Shown here in pieces: positions 8,741-18,341 of a DNA stretch of 64,000 nucleotides. The first letter of the stretch is position 1, and each line of letters opens with the position of its first letter. Below the pieces are notes generated by a model. The model was not told the DNA's origin and did not search any database. It was given only the letters and a program-made list of their open reading frames with translations. The position numbers and the translations under genes are program-made. The stretch is from Clostridia bacterium (lineage in GTDB: Bacteria > Bacillota > Clostridia > Acetivibrionales > JAFADI01): contig JAOAAU010000006.1 in the NCBI GenBank assembly GCA_026418695.1, forward strand, positions 1 to 64,000, given 5' to 3'.

Positions 8741-11700
8741 ATGAGATATAGGCCTGGCAAACAAAACAGCCGCTGGATTGTCGTTCTGGTTATTTTTTCT
8801 CTGATCATCGTCTTTTTTCAATTGTTCTTTTCTCAACATATTACCTCTGATTTTTCCGGACATATGCGGGAACAAAGGAAAGAAGCAATCCGTAAGATGG
8901 TTCAGCTTGCATACAATTCTGTTAAACCCGTAGCCGAAAAGGTGCGTACAGGAGAACTAGACCGCCTTGAAGCCAGAAAAATGATCGGCGATTATGTCCG
9001 GCGCATGACGTATAAGGACGAGTTCGGTGTAAATTACATATTTATGAGTTCTTATGACGGAATCATGCTGGTTCAGCCCTTCGAACCACAGAATGAAGGC
9101 ACAAACCAGTGGGATTTCCAAGACGTAAAGGGGAATTATACCATACGGGAATTGGTGAAAGCTGCAAAAGAAAAACCGGAAGGCTCTTTTGTGGCTTATT
9201 ACAATATTCCTCCGAATAAGAAAACTTCAGAGGAAAAACTGTCTTTTGTTATGGGAATTCCGGAGATCGGCGCATATATCGGCACTGGAATGTATGTTGA
9301 AAGCAGTTACCTTGAATTGCAAAAAACACTGCAAAAACAGCGGTACGGTTTTCTTTTCCTCACGGGCGTCCTGCTGCTGGCTGTAATGGTTTATTTGCGT
9401 ACGCTGATGAAGAACAACCTTCAGCTTACAAAAGAGATCCAAGAGCGTAAGAATGCAGAGAACAACATCAGGACCATGTTCGATACGATTCATGATGCCA
9501 TCATCATTCACGATGAATATGGGAAGATATTAGAGGTAAATCAACGCGCAGATCACCTTTATCAATTACCGGAAGGCAAAATTCTTGAATGCAGTATCGC
9601 CGATCTTTCCGTTGATAGATTACTGGCAGCGGAGAAATTGAAAGAGATTGAAAATATGGGACAGGACCAATCCCTGGTTTTTGAATGGGAGTGCAGGCGT
9701 CCTGGAGATGGAAAAGTTTTTTATGTTGAGGTTGCGCTCAGAAAGAGCCTTTGGTCGGGTAAAAAAGTTGTAGTAGCAGCTGTTCGTGATATCAGTGATA
9801 GAAAGGCAGCTGAAGAGCTGCTCAAGGACAGTGAAAAAAGATATAAGACACTTTATGAGACAGCCAACGATGCAGTAGCTATTATTGATGATCAGTGCAG
9901 ATTCATCGAGTGCAATAACAAGACGGAAGAATTATTCGGATGCAGTAAAAGTGAATTAAAGGGAAAAGCTCCTTTCGAATTTTCACCGGAAAAACAGCCG
10001 GATGGACAATTATCCCCGGATAAGGCTTTTCAAATGGCTCAGTTGGTATTGTCCGGACAGCCTCAAAAATTTGAATGGCAGCATTTTCGCATGGACGGTA
10101 TGCCTTTCTATGCGGAAGTTAATCTCAATAGGTTGGAGCTAAAAGACGGAACTTATATCCAGTCTACGATGCGGGATATCACTGAGCGGCATCAGTTTTT
10201 GGAAAAACTTCAAAACCAGTTCCGGGAACTGCAGGCCACTCAATATGAGCTGCAAGCAAAGCATGATGAGCTGTCTGCAATCCACGAGGAACTGACTGCG
10301 ACCGAAGAAGAGCTTCGGAGACAGTATGACGAGCTTCAGGCATCACAGAGTGAATATAAAGAACTTGCAGACCGTTATTCACTGGTATTGGAAGCTTCAA
10401 ACGATGTCATCTGGGATTGGAGTGCCAAGAGCGAGATTACCTATTTCTCCAACCGGTTAAAAGAATTGCTGGGGTATGCAAAAGACGAACTGGGGGTGAA
10501 TATTGAAGATATCTATGAATTTATACACCCTGAGGATCGGGAAAGATTTGATCTTGACTTCCAAAAGCATATTGAGGATGGGACCGATCTCTATTGGACA
10601 GAGTTTAGGATGAAAGTTAAGGACGGCAGCTATAAATGGTTCCTTTCCAGAGGCAAAGCCATTTTGGACAGGGAAGGCAAGGTAATCCGAAATGCCGGCT
10701 CCCTTACGGACATCAATGATAGAAAGCTGAACGAAGAAAAGATCAGGCAGCTGGCTTATTTTGACTACCTGACAGGTCTTCCAAACAGGGTTTCCATCGT
10801 TAACGAATTGAAGGACAGGCTGAGCAAATGTTCACTGGATGGCTGCCACGGTTCGATATTCTTTATCGACGTAGATAATTTCAAGATGATCAATGATACC
10901 TTCGGGCACTTTTATGGAGACCGGGTACTGGTTGAACTGGCCAATAAGATGAAAACACTGGCCAGGGACCATATCACTTTTGGAAGAATCGGCGGAGATG
11001 AGTTTATTGTAATCCAGGATGTCTATAAAAATGATGACCAAATCAGAGAACTGGCGGAAAATATACTGACCTTGTTCACAACCCCTGTTTTGGTGGACGG
11101 CAACAGCTTTAATGTGACCTGCAGTATTGGGATCGCCAGGTATCCGAACGATGGATCTACTGTTGAGGAAATACTGAAGAATGCAGATTTGGCGATGTAC
11201 AAAGGCAAGACCCAGGGGAAAAACAAGTATGTGCTGTTTGAAGATAAGATGGGAGTTGACTTGACGGAAAGGATCGAATTGGAGAAGCATTTGAAAAATG
11301 CTTTTAGCAGTAGGGAATTTGTTCTATACTATCAACCGCAGGTGGATTCAGCTACCAGGAAGATCATTGGCTTTGAGGCATTGATTCGCTGGAACAGCCC
11401 GGTTTACGGTTTTGTTCCGCCTAATCGGTTTATCCCTATCGCGGAAGAAATGGGATTGATCAATGAAATCGGCAAATGGGTCATCGAGGAAAGCTTTGCT
11501 TTCGCAAGTAACGTCCGGGATAAGGATATCTGTATTTCCTGCAATATTTCATCCCTTCAGCTGATTCAAAGCAGTTTTGTACAGGACGTACTCGGTCCGT
11601 TTGAGAAATACGGCCTGAAAGAAGGAAGCGTTGCGCTTGAAATCACGGAGTCCAGCCTGATTGAGTCTTTTGGAGAAGTAACGGAAAAGCTTGCAAAACT

Positions 11701-12013
11701 GAGGGAACGAGGTATCCGAATTCACCTCGATGATTTCGGAACCGGATATTCTTCATTGACGTATTTAAAGAATCTTCCCATTGATGTTGTGAAAATTGAT
11801 AAGTCTTTCATCAATGACATCATCCATGACGGTTTGGAACGGAGAATCGTAAAAACGATTATTTCCCTGGCGCAGGAGATCGGCTTGGAAGTTGTTGCGG
11901 AAGGTGTGGAGACGGAGGATCAGCTGGCCTATCTGACGGAATGCAACTGTAATTATATTCAAGGGTATCTCATCAGCAAGCCGGTTCCTGAAAAGGAAGC
12001 TGAGAAATTGTAG
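8741..12013 (+). CDS. Cache-PAS-PAS-PAS-GGDEF-EAL cyclic-di-GMP signalling protein
   Basis: This 1090-residue membrane sensor has a first membrane helix at about 13-32, an extracellular single-Cache-like domain (about 35-200, ending with the motif FVMGIPEIGAYIGTGMYV), and a second helix at about 203-222. Three PAS domains (about 240-365, 365-490, 545-665) follow, with a glutamate-rich coiled coil between the second and third. Then come GGDEF (intact GGDEF, residues 751-755) and EAL (intact EAL, 879-881; LDDFGTGYSSL, VKIDKSF and VVAEGVET present). Both c-di-GMP synthesis and hydrolysis are therefore possible. GTG 8711 is also in frame, but ATG 8741 has GGGGG ten bases upstream. It is single-gene, followed by an exporter gene. 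Confidence 0.92.
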   Translation: MRYRPGKQNSRWIVVLVIFSLIIVFFQLFFSQHITSDFSGHMREQRKEAIRKMVQLAYNSVKPVAEKVRTGELDRLEARKMIGDYVRRMTYKDEFGVNYIFMSSYDGIMLVQPFEPQNEGTNQWDFQDVKGNYTIRELVKAAKEKPEGSFVAYYNIPPNKKTSEEKLSFVMGIPEIGAYIGTGMYVESSYLELQKTLQKQRYGFLFLTGVLLLAVMVYLRTLMKNNLQLTKEIQERKNAENNIRTMFDTIHDAIIIHDEYGKILEVNQRADHLYQLPEGKILECSIADLSVDRLLAAEKLKEIENMGQDQSLVFEWECRRPGDGKVFYVEVALRKSLWSGKKVVVAAVRDISDRKAAEELLKDSEKRYKTLYETANDAVAIIDDQCRFIECNNKTEELFGCSKSELKGKAPFEFSPEKQPDGQLSPDKAFQMAQLVLSGQPQKFEWQHFRMDGMPFYAEVNLNRLELKDGTYIQSTMRDITERHQFLEKLQNQFRELQATQYELQAKHDELSAIHEELTATEEELRRQYDELQASQSEYKELADRYSLVLEASNDVIWDWSAKSEITYFSNRLKELLGYAKDELGVNIEDIYEFIHPEDRERFDLDFQKHIEDGTDLYWTEFRMKVKDGSYKWFLSRGKAILDREGKVIRNAGSLTDINDRKLNEEKIRQLAYFDYLTGLPNRVSIVNELKDRLSKCSLDGCHGSIFFIDVDNFKMINDTFGHFYGDRVLVELANKMKTLARDHITFGRIGGDEFIVIQDVYKNDDQIRELAENILTLFTTPVLVDGNSFNVTCSIGIARYPNDGSTVEEILKNADLAMYKGKTQGKNKYVLFEDKMGVDLTERIELEKHLKNAFSSREFVLYYQPQVDSATRKIIGFEALIRWNSPVYGFVPPNRFIPIAEEMGLINEIGKWVIEESFAFASNVRDKDICISCNISSLQLIQSSFVQDVLGPFEKYGLKEGSVALEITESSLIESFGEVTEKLAKLRERGIRIHLDDFGTGYSSLTYLKNLPIDVVKIDKSFINDIIHDGLERRIVKTIISLAQEIGLEVVAEGVETEDQLAYLTECNCNYIQGYLISKPVPEKEAEKL

Positions 12014-12168
12014 AAGTCCTCATTGAAAAAAGCCTTTTGAAAGTGTTAGAATTATATTATTATTCATATCCGCTAAGCAGAGCAGCAGCGCTGTCATCCA
12101 TTGAAACGAGTGGTGAATAAGCGATGCTGCTTCTTTGTGCAATCGTTGATAAAAGGAGATCCGGTCAG

Positions 12169-13122
12169 GTGGATAGTGCTAAAATTTTTACAAACCGAAA
12201 AATGCTTTTTATCTCAGCGGTCTTTTGCTGTCTTCTCTGGGGCAGCGCGTATCCCGGGGTGAAAAACGGATATCTGTTGTTCCATATTGCTCCGGATGAC
12301 ATCCCATCCAAAATGGTATTTGCAGGGTATCGGTTTGCATTAGCGGGAGCGATTGTCCTTGCACTGGCTATTGCATCCAAAAGAAAGGCTTTCAGTTTAA
12401 ATAAAAGGAATATCCTGGAGATCACCCTGTTGGGATTAACTCAGACAACGCTGCAGTATATCTTCTTTTATATCGGTTTGTCCTACACAACGGGAGTAAA
12501 AGGTTCCATCATGAATGCAACAGGTACATTTTTCAGCGTAATCATCGCTCACTTTTTATACAGGAATGATAAGCTGAATACCAATAAAATTGCGGGGTGC
12601 CTGATTGGATTTGCAGGAGTGATGATCGTTAACTTCAGTAAGGATCTGTTGAACTTTAGTTTTTCATTCAAAGGAGAAGGGGCAGTGATTTTCTCTGCCT
12701 TTATCTTATCTGTGGCCTCGATATACGGTAAAAAAATTACCCAAACCTTGGATTCCATGGTAGTCACGGGATATCAGCTGTTAATCGGAGGACTTTTCCT
12801 TATCCTGATCGGGGCGGTAAATCACGGCGCTATCAGCGGGTTTACTCTAAAATCCACTGCCTTGCTTTTATATCTGGCTGTTTTGTCTTCCATCGCTTTT
12901 TCTCTCTGGACGGTACTGTTAAAGTATAACAAAGTAGGGGAAGTCACCGTATTTAACTTTTTGATCCCTGTGTTTGGTGCATTTTTATCCGCGATTTTCC
13001 TGAACGAAAGCATCTTGGAATATAAAAATGCGGCTGCTTTGGTTCTGGTGAGTGCCGGGATCTGGCTGGTAAATCGGACTGCTAACAAGGACTTGATAAA
13101 AATGAAGAGATGTAATTCATAA
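12169..13122 (+). CDS. EamA-family (DMT superfamily) transporter
   Basis: This protein of about 317 residues has ten hydrophobic segments in two EamA repeats. The opening LLWGSAYPGVKNGY motif and the late FNFLIPVFGAFLSAIFLNE motif are typical of the family. Family members export amino acids or other small metabolites; the substrate here is unknown. The frame is open from ATG 12124, but AAAAGGAG at 12151-12158 better fits the GTG at 12169. The gene follows the GGDEF-EAL gene by about 155 bp and may be separately transcribed. Confidence 0.85.
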   Translation: MDSAKIFTNRKMLFISAVFCCLLWGSAYPGVKNGYLLFHIAPDDIPSKMVFAGYRFALAGAIVLALAIASKRKAFSLNKRNILEITLLGLTQTTLQYIFFYIGLSYTTGVKGSIMNATGTFFSVIIAHFLYRNDKLNTNKIAGCLIGFAGVMIVNFSKDLLNFSFSFKGEGAVIFSAFILSVASIYGKKITQTLDSMVVTGYQLLIGGLFLILIGAVNHGAISGFTLKSTALLLYLAVLSSIAFSLWTVLLKYNKVGEVTVFNFLIPVFGAFLSAIFLNESILEYKNAAALVLVSAGIWLVNRTANKDLIKMKRCNS

Positions 13123-13228
13123 ATAAAACTTATACTGCAATCAAAAGCAAACAAATCTAAAATGCACTTTGGTGATACCATTCACTTTGCGTCTTAACAG
13201 GGTGTACTGAATTTGTTCAAAAATAAAA

Positions 13229-13251
13229 GGGAAGGTTTTGACAACCTTCCC
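13229..13251 (-). terminator. Terminator of the leftward AOR operon
   Basis: A 9-bp GC-rich stem (13229-13237 with 13243-13251) is followed on the minus strand by a long T-run. It lies just past the MoaD-like gene that ends the operon. Confidence 0.85.
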
Positions 13252-13300
13252 ATAATAGTACTTTGCAAATCAACTTTTGTTGATTGTGTGCAAATAGTTT

Positions 13301-13531
13301 TCATCCTCCTATGATGGTCGGATAAGCCCTGAGCCGGTCACCCTCGTGCAGGAGATGGTCCATATCGACCTTCATATCATTCACTGTCACAAAGCCTATT
13401 TCTTTTAATGGAATGCCTGTTTTTAAAACAGCTTCGACGGCGGCAGCTCCATCACTGACTTCAATTTCCATTTCGGCAATTCCATCGGTAAATCGTTTAA
13501 ACCAGCTGGTTACAGATATTTGAATCCTCAT
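13301..13531 (-). CDS. MoaD/ThiS-like sulfur carrier
   Basis: This 76-residue beta-grasp protein ends in the di-glycine tail (PTIIGG) needed for adenylation and thiocarboxylation. It is the last gene of the operon ferredoxin - AOR - MoaD, 56 bp after the AOR gene. MoaD-like proteins donate sulfur to make the dithiolene of molybdopterin. Its place directly beside an AOR suggests it is dedicated to that enzyme's cofactor, as the second MoaD at 29.3 kb is to the other AOR. No MoaE is encoded nearby. Confidence 0.85.
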   Translation of the reverse strand: MRIQISVTSWFKRFTDGIAEMEIEVSDGAAAVEAVLKTGIPLKEIGFVTVNDMKVDMDHLLHEGDRLRAYPTIIGG

Positions 13532-13587
13532 TTCCGCCCTCCATGTCTATTGGATATCTTATGAACGACCTCCCAATGATATAGGGG

Positions 13588-15333
13588 TTATTTTGCCATG
13601 AATTCTTCAATTTTCTGATTGTACATGGCAATCAATTCATAAGCAGTATCTTCATTGAGCTGACCATTATAGCTGGGTGTCTCAAAAAGTCTTTTCGGAA
13701 GCCTGACGCTCATCTGATCATAACCAAGGGCTTTCTTAATCCTTAACTTTGCCTTATAGATTCTCTCACCGATTGCGGTCAAATCTTCGTCTGTAAGATT
13801 ATTTCCAATGGAATTGAGTGCAGCAAGGATGGTTGTACGGTCATACACCTTTCTCGCAAAAAGGCAGATTACCAGGGAATTCAGCATGCATCTTTCCTTT
13901 TCTTCAGCAAAAATGGCATCTACAAGCTTTTCTTTATTGAATTCCTTCATGGACTGATCAACAGAGTAGCCCCCATTGCACAAATGAGAGTGCCTTGCCC
14001 CTACGGTAGAACCGAGAATCATGCCATAGCCCGTGTGGTAGCCTGCCATTTCATTCTTTGAGAAAGCCATGGCGAAGTCCTTGCCCCCGTAAATATCCGA
14101 AGCCTTTTCGACACCTTCGGAAAGGGCTGTGTAGAATTCATTTTTCTTAGCGGCGATATATTCAATGGCTTTTATATAATTCGCTGTGTTTCCAAAACTC
14201 AAAGGAACCAGTGTTTGTTCTTCGGTAATCAGTTTTTTTGCGAAAGCCTCGGTTGCCCATCCCAGAACAACTCCTGTAGACATGGCATCCATTCCAAGAT
14301 GCTCTACAGGTTCAATCAGTTGAAGAACCTCATCGGAGGTCTTGATTCCAAGGAAGCTGCCTAATGCAAAGATTAATTCATAATCATAACCGACGCTGAC
14401 GGCTTCATACTCGTGGCCCTTGTCAAACTCTCGGCGGAACTGGCCAATATGAATGCAGCCTACGGGACAACCGGTACATGCCATTTTCCTCACCAGATTC
14501 TGATTGGCAAAGGTTTCGCCTGAGATTTTGTCTCCATGCTCAAACACATTCTGCTTCAGATTTTTTGTAGGAAGGCCGCCAGCTGCATTTAGGGGCTCAA
14601 TATTGATAGGCGTTCCCGCATCATGGTATTTGGCCATGATTTCGGTATCGGTAACCTTTTTATAAATGTCCTGGTACACTTTGAAGTATTCTTTAAAGTT
14701 TTTGATGGGGAGGTTTCTGTCTCCGACGATTGATATCGCCTTTAGATTTTTGCTGCCGAAAACAGCTCCAAGTCCCAGACGCCCGAAGTGTCTGTAAGTA
14801 TCGACACACACGCTGGCATAATGGACCATGTTTTCACCGGCAGGCCCGATACGGATAATGCTTCTTTTGCCGCCTCCGGGTTCACGATCACGGATGACTC
14901 TTCCTACTTCATCGGAAGACATTCCCCAAAATGCTCTGGCATCCTTAAAGCCGACATTGTTACGAGTAATGGCCAGATAAGAAGGTTTTTTTGCCTTCCC
15001 CTGAATGACCATTGCATCATAACCGGCAAGAAACATGGTCAGGGCCATTCTACCACCGGCATAGCTTTCACCCAGCTCTCCCGTAAGTGGTGAGCGGAAC
15101 ATTGCAACGGTTTTGGTGATGACGGGGAAAATGGAGGAAGCTGCTCCGATGGCGAAAACGATGGGTTGATTTTCATCCAGCGGATCAAGATCCGGACGGA
15201 TCGTTTCTTCCAGAAGCTTGGTAGCTACACCGACGCCTCCAAGATACTCACACAGGTCCTTCCTGTTTTCGATTTTGATTTTGCCGGTCGTCATATCGAT
15301 ATATAAAACTTTAATATAACCCTCATAGATCAT
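13588..15333 (-). CDS. Aldehyde:ferredoxin oxidoreductase-family tungstoenzyme (first copy)
   Basis: This 581-residue enzyme belongs to the AOR family, which uses a tungsten bis-pterin and one [4Fe-4S] cluster to oxidise aldehydes to acids. The cluster motif is CTGCPVGC (C285, C288, C292), with a distal Cys near position 492 (VICLFARKVYD region). The conserved N-terminal AOR motifs YLGGVGVATKLL and FRSPLTGELGESYAGGRM are present. It overlaps the upstream ferredoxin by 11 bp, indicating tight co-expression. It differs strongly from the second AOR in the window, so the two are likely ancient paralogues with different aldehyde or acid substrates. Confidence 0.92.
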   Translation of the reverse strand: MIYEGYIKVLYIDMTTGKIKIENRKDLCEYLGGVGVATKLLEETIRPDLDPLDENQPIVFAIGAASSIFPVITKTVAMFRSPLTGELGESYAGGRMALTMFLAGYDAMVIQGKAKKPSYLAITRNNVGFKDARAFWGMSSDEVGRVIRDREPGGGKRSIIRIGPAGENMVHYASVCVDTYRHFGRLGLGAVFGSKNLKAISIVGDRNLPIKNFKEYFKVYQDIYKKVTDTEIMAKYHDAGTPINIEPLNAAGGLPTKNLKQNVFEHGDKISGETFANQNLVRKMACTGCPVGCIHIGQFRREFDKGHEYEAVSVGYDYELIFALGSFLGIKTSDEVLQLIEPVEHLGMDAMSTGVVLGWATEAFAKKLITEEQTLVPLSFGNTANYIKAIEYIAAKKNEFYTALSEGVEKASDIYGGKDFAMAFSKNEMAGYHTGYGMILGSTVGARHSHLCNGGYSVDQSMKEFNKEKLVDAIFAEEKERCMLNSLVICLFARKVYDRTTILAALNSIGNNLTDEDLTAIGERIYKAKLRIKKALGYDQMSVRLPKRLFETPSYNGQLNEDTAYELIAMYNQKIEEFMAK

Positions 15334-15742
15334 TGGTTACATCCTCCATTCTCAAACAATCATGGGGGCAGAAACGGGTACAAACCCCACAATGCTTGCA
15401 AATAATTGGCTTGTTTTCATTTTCATCATAGGAAACGGCGCTGACAATACAGGCACTTTCACATTTTCTGCAGCCGATGCACTTCTCCGGCTTAAGCATT
15501 ACACCGCCTCCGGGTCGTTTTTCCAGCGCACCGGAAGGACAGGCTTCAGCACAGGCCCTTTCATCTCTGCAGGCCAGACAAACAACACTAATGAATTTTC
15601 CCTGCAAGCCTCCGCTGGTTTTGACTCTTATGGCGCTTTTGGAAAGAGAATGGTTTTGACGGTTGACGCCTGAACAGGTAAGCATGCACGTAAAGCAGCC
15701 AATACATTTATTCATTCCATCAGCTCTCAAGACTTTCGGCAT
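15323..15742 (-). CDS. Polyferredoxin partner of AOR (four Cys clusters)
   Basis: This 139-residue iron-sulfur protein has four cysteine groups: CIGCFTCMLTC near residue 13, CLACRDERACAEAC, CIGCRKCESAC, and CKHCGVCTRFC near the C-terminus. It therefore probably binds four [4Fe-4S] clusters, as in HydN/AorA-type electron-transfer subunits. It is the first gene of the operon with AOR and MoaD and should carry electrons from the aldehyde oxidation. GTG 15751 is in frame, but GGGGTGAT fits the ATG at 15742 (start MPKVLRADG). A TATAAT-like -10 lies about 20 bp upstream. Confidence 0.9.
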   Translation of the reverse strand: MPKVLRADGMNKCIGCFTCMLTCSGVNRQNHSLSKSAIRVKTSGGLQGKFISVVCLACRDERACAEACPSGALEKRPGGGVMLKPEKCIGCRKCESACIVSAVSYDENENKPIICKHCGVCTRFCPHDCLRMEDVTNDL

Positions 15743-15761
15743 TTTGATCACCCCATAAATT

Positions 15762-15813
15762 ATTATAGATTTCTTTAATTGGTCACAAAAGAGATTGTTA
15801 TATTATTAACAAT
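15762..15813 (-). promoter_or_regulatory. Promoter and operator candidate of the ferredoxin-AOR-MoaD operon
   Basis: On the minus strand TTGTGA and TATAAT (complement at 15762-15767) are separated by 15 bp. Just upstream, 15794-15813 is an inverted repeat with 7-bp arms (ATTGTTA / TAACAAT) and a 6-bp spacer, a plausible regulator site. I saw no sigma-54 box here, unlike the second AOR. Confidence 0.5.
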
Positions 15814-15898
15814 ATTTTAACTTCTTTTTTTAATAAAGTAAATAAATTTTGTAATAATGTCATCAAAAAGCAAAAAAACTACCTATAATTTTACGAAA

Positions 15899-15939
15899 AG
15901 AAAGCAGAACCTATGCCCAAAAAGTAAATTCTGCTTTCT
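15899..15939 (-). terminator. Terminator of mogA
   Basis: An 11-bp perfect stem (15899-15909 with 15929-15939) is followed by a T-rich run on the minus strand. It lies 50 bp after the leftward mogA gene. Confidence 0.75.
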
Positions 15940-15989
15940 GCAACCGGTCATTGCAGTGGTTTGACCATTGCCGTCATGAGAAAGGAAGC

Positions 15990-16484
15990 TTATTCCGGGC
16001 GCGCGCATTCACCTGTCTGCCCCTTGAGTATTTCTATGGCATGGGGTAGCACCGGGAGGATAACACGTAAGCACTCCCGCACTCCTTTAGGACTCCCTGG
16101 AAGGTTCACAATGAGGGTTCTGTTCCGAATGCCGGCAACTGCTCTGGAAAGCATCGCCCGGGAAGTGATTTCCATGCTTTTTGCCCGCATTGCTTCCGGA
16201 ATCCCGGGGACTTGCCGCTCTATCACATCCAATGTAGCTTCGGGCGTAATGTCTCTTGGTGAAAAGCCCGTACCTCCAGTCGTAAGAACAAGATCTATTC
16301 CCAGTTCATCACACATGCGTTTCAGGCTAGAGGATATCACAGGGCGCTCATCCGGTACGATCACATACTCCATAACCTCAGCTGAGATTTCTCTGACCAG
16401 CTCTGCAATGACTTTTCCACTCTCATCGGAGCGCTCACCTGCATGGCCTTTATCGCTGGCAGTCAGTATACCTACCTTTATCAT
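15990..16484 (-). CDS. mogA: MogA/MoaB-family molybdopterin adenylyltransferase
   Basis: This 164-residue protein activates molybdopterin by adenylation before metal insertion. Family motifs seen are VLTTGGTGFSPRDITPEAT and LPGSPKGVRECL. ATG codons occur at 16490 and 16484. GGAGG lies too close to the first and about 8 bases from the second, so I start at 16484 (MIKVGILTASDKG). It faces away from tupA across a 279-bp gap and has its own terminator, so it is a single-gene unit inside the tungsten island. Confidence 0.92.
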   Translation of the reverse strand: MIKVGILTASDKGHAGERSDESGKVIAELVREISAEVMEYVIVPDERPVISSSLKRMCDELGIDLVLTTGGTGFSPRDITPEATLDVIERQVPGIPEAMRAKSMEITSRAMLSRAVAGIRNRTLIVNLPGSPKGVRECLRVILPVLPHAIEILKGQTGECARPE

Positions 16485-16667
16485 AAGCATGCCTCCTTGT
16501 GTTTGCTGAATATCGGATCACCAAATATATAGTAACACACTGAAAATGCTTTAGAAACATTTTAGTGATGTGGAAATAAATCACAATATCATTATCAAAC
16601 CTGTTTCATCATTGACTTCATGAAAAATCTCAGATAACATAGAACTAATCAAATAACCAATCTCCGA

Positions 16668-16738
16668 GTATGGAAGACCTAATGTCCGCTTGACGATGGA
16701 CTCCATACCGATAGGGAAAGTTGGGAAACTGATTTTCC
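16668..16738 (+). ncRNA. Structured leader of the tup-moa operon (riboswitch candidate)
   Basis: The region before tupA can fold. A hairpin pairs 16668-16674 with 16702-16708 (7 bp), then 16684-16687 with 16698-16701 (4 bp), leaving a 9-base bulge. A second weak stem pairs about 16715-16719 with 16734-16738. Moco/Tuco RNA motifs are known before molybdate and tungstate genes, but I could not match the consensus with certainty. No terminator follows, so control, if any, would be at translation. Confidence 0.3.
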
Positions 16739-16763
16739 TTCCATTGTGAAAAGGGGGTAACGC

Positions 16764-17633
16764 ATGTCAAGAAATTCTACAAACCATGTCCAAAAAGGTA
16801 TGTTTGCTTTCATTAAAAAAATATTCACTGCTTCACTACTTTTACTTATTTTCATACTTTCAGCCTGCGGCGCAGGACCTGCAAATCAGAGTCTGACGCT
16901 GGCAACAACTACCAGTGTGAATGATTCGGGTCTGATGGAATATTTAAAGCCTGTTTTTGAAAAGGACAGCGGAATCAATCTGAAGGTTGTTTCCCATGGG
17001 ACGGGACAGGCGGTCAAAACCGGACAGGACGGCAATGCGGATGTGCTTCTTATCCATGATAGGGCCTCCGAAGAAAAGTTTGTGTCTGATGGGTATGGCT
17101 TGAAAAGAATAGAGCTGGCCTACAACTACTTTATTATTGTTGGCCCCAGGGAGGATCCTGCAGGAATAAAGAAAGAAAAACTAACGGCAGCACAAGCCTT
17201 CGCGAAAATTGCTGATAGCAAAGCCCCATTCATCTCAAGAGGAGATGATTCCGGAACCAATAAAAAGGAATTGGCTGTTTGGAAGTCTAATGGCTTAAAA
17301 CCTGCGGGAGGCTGGTATATTTCCGCGGGTAAAGGGATGGGGGACGTGTTGTCCATGGCTAGTGAAAAAAAGGCCTATACTCTTACAGATAAAGCCACTT
17401 ATCTGTCCATGAAGGATAAACTGGAACTTCAGATTGTTATCAGTGAATCAAAGGATTTACTGAATCAGTATACAGTGATTGCAGTAAACCCTGAAAAACA
17501 TCCGGATGTGAATAATAAGGATGCGGATAAATTCATCCAGTGGATCACTTCGGAGAAGGTATTGAAAATGATCAATGATTTCGGTAAGGATAAGTATGGG
17601 GAGAGCTTGTTTATCTCAAATTATAAAAAATAG
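16764..17633 (+). CDS. tupA: Tungstate-binding lipoprotein TupA
   Basis: This 289-residue extracellular lipoprotein (hydrophobic helix, then lipobox LSAC with C35) captures tungstate for the TupABC importer. The diagnostic anion-binding motif ATTTSVNDSGL follows the mature N-terminus, and RGDDSGTNKKEL is the second conserved ligand loop. Both are typical of TupA rather than ModA. The ATG at 16764 has AAGGGGG about 7 bases upstream. It heads a tight rightward run (tupB 6 bp later), so tungstate uptake is co-expressed with cofactor synthesis. Confidence 0.93.
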   Translation: MSRNSTNHVQKGMFAFIKKIFTASLLLLIFILSACGAGPANQSLTLATTTSVNDSGLMEYLKPVFEKDSGINLKVVSHGTGQAVKTGQDGNADVLLIHDRASEEKFVSDGYGLKRIELAYNYFIIVGPREDPAGIKKEKLTAAQAFAKIADSKAPFISRGDDSGTNKKELAVWKSNGLKPAGGWYISAGKGMGDVLSMASEKKAYTLTDKATYLSMKDKLELQIVISESKDLLNQYTVIAVNPEKHPDVNNKDADKFIQWITSEKVLKMINDFGKDKYGESLFISNYKK

Positions 17634-17639
17634 ATAAGG

Positions 17640-18341
17640 ATGCCTAAGGAAGTGAGAGAGATACTGAACAGCTTTATTGAAGCATTTGAGCTAATTATTT
17701 CACTGGATAAAGAAATATATGGAATCATCCTGCTGACGATTGTTGTGACTGTGCTTAGTACAATAGTTGCAGCCGCTTTAGCCGTACCCACGGGAATTAT
17801 CATCGGAAGCAGCGAGTTTAGGGCGAAAAGATTGTTGATCCGGCTGATCAATACCTTGATGGGACTCCCCCCGGTTGTTGCCGGATTGATTGTTTATCTG
17901 CTGCTCTCCAGAAAAGGGCCGTTAGGAGATTTTGCGCTTCTATTCACTCCAGCAGCGATGGTAATTGCCCAGGTTTTGATCATTTTACCCATCATCACTG
18001 GGATTACGATAGGCGCTGTGAAGCTAAAGGTCAAAGCAATCCGGGAAACCTGTGCAGGGCTTGGTCTGGGAAATATTCGAACCCTTTTCATGCTGTTCCA
18101 TGAATGCAGATATCCTGTCATGTCTGCTGTTATGGCGGGATATGGAAGGGCAATCGCTGAGGTGGGCGCAGTTATGCTGGTGGGCGGCAACATACAATAT
18201 AATACCAGAGTCATGACCACTGCCATTGTCTTGGAAACGGGCAAAGGGAACTATGACAGAGCCCTTGCCCTTGGAATCATTCTCCTAGCGCTGTCTTTCC
18301 TGGTGAACTGGCTGCTGCAGCATATACAGGAGGATTTATGA
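17640..18341 (+). CDS. tupB: Tungstate ABC transporter permease TupB
   Basis: This 233-residue inner membrane protein has about five to six hydrophobic helices and the permease EAA-type loop (ETCAGLGLGNIRTLFMLF). The stretch AIAEVGAVMLVGGNI is conserved in TupB/ModB/CysT-type permeases. It begins 6 bp after tupA, and its stop overlaps the start of tupC (ATGA), so translation is probably coupled. Confidence 0.92.
   Translation: MPKEVREILNSFIEAFELIISLDKEIYGIILLTIVVTVLSTIVAAALAVPTGIIIGSSEFRAKRLLIRLINTLMGLPPVVAGLIVYLLLSRKGPLGDFALLFTPAAMVIAQVLIILPIITGITIGAVKLKVKAIRETCAGLGLGNIRTLFMLFHECRYPVMSAVMAGYGRAIAEVGAVMLVGGNIQYNTRVMTTAIVLETGKGNYDRALALGIILLALSFLVNWLLQHIQEDL

Noticed and set aside
15752-15989. 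A sigma-54 promoter before the first AOR operon
   Set aside because: No TGGCAC/TTGC pair is seen on the minus strand; the region has a weak sigma-A-type promoter instead.
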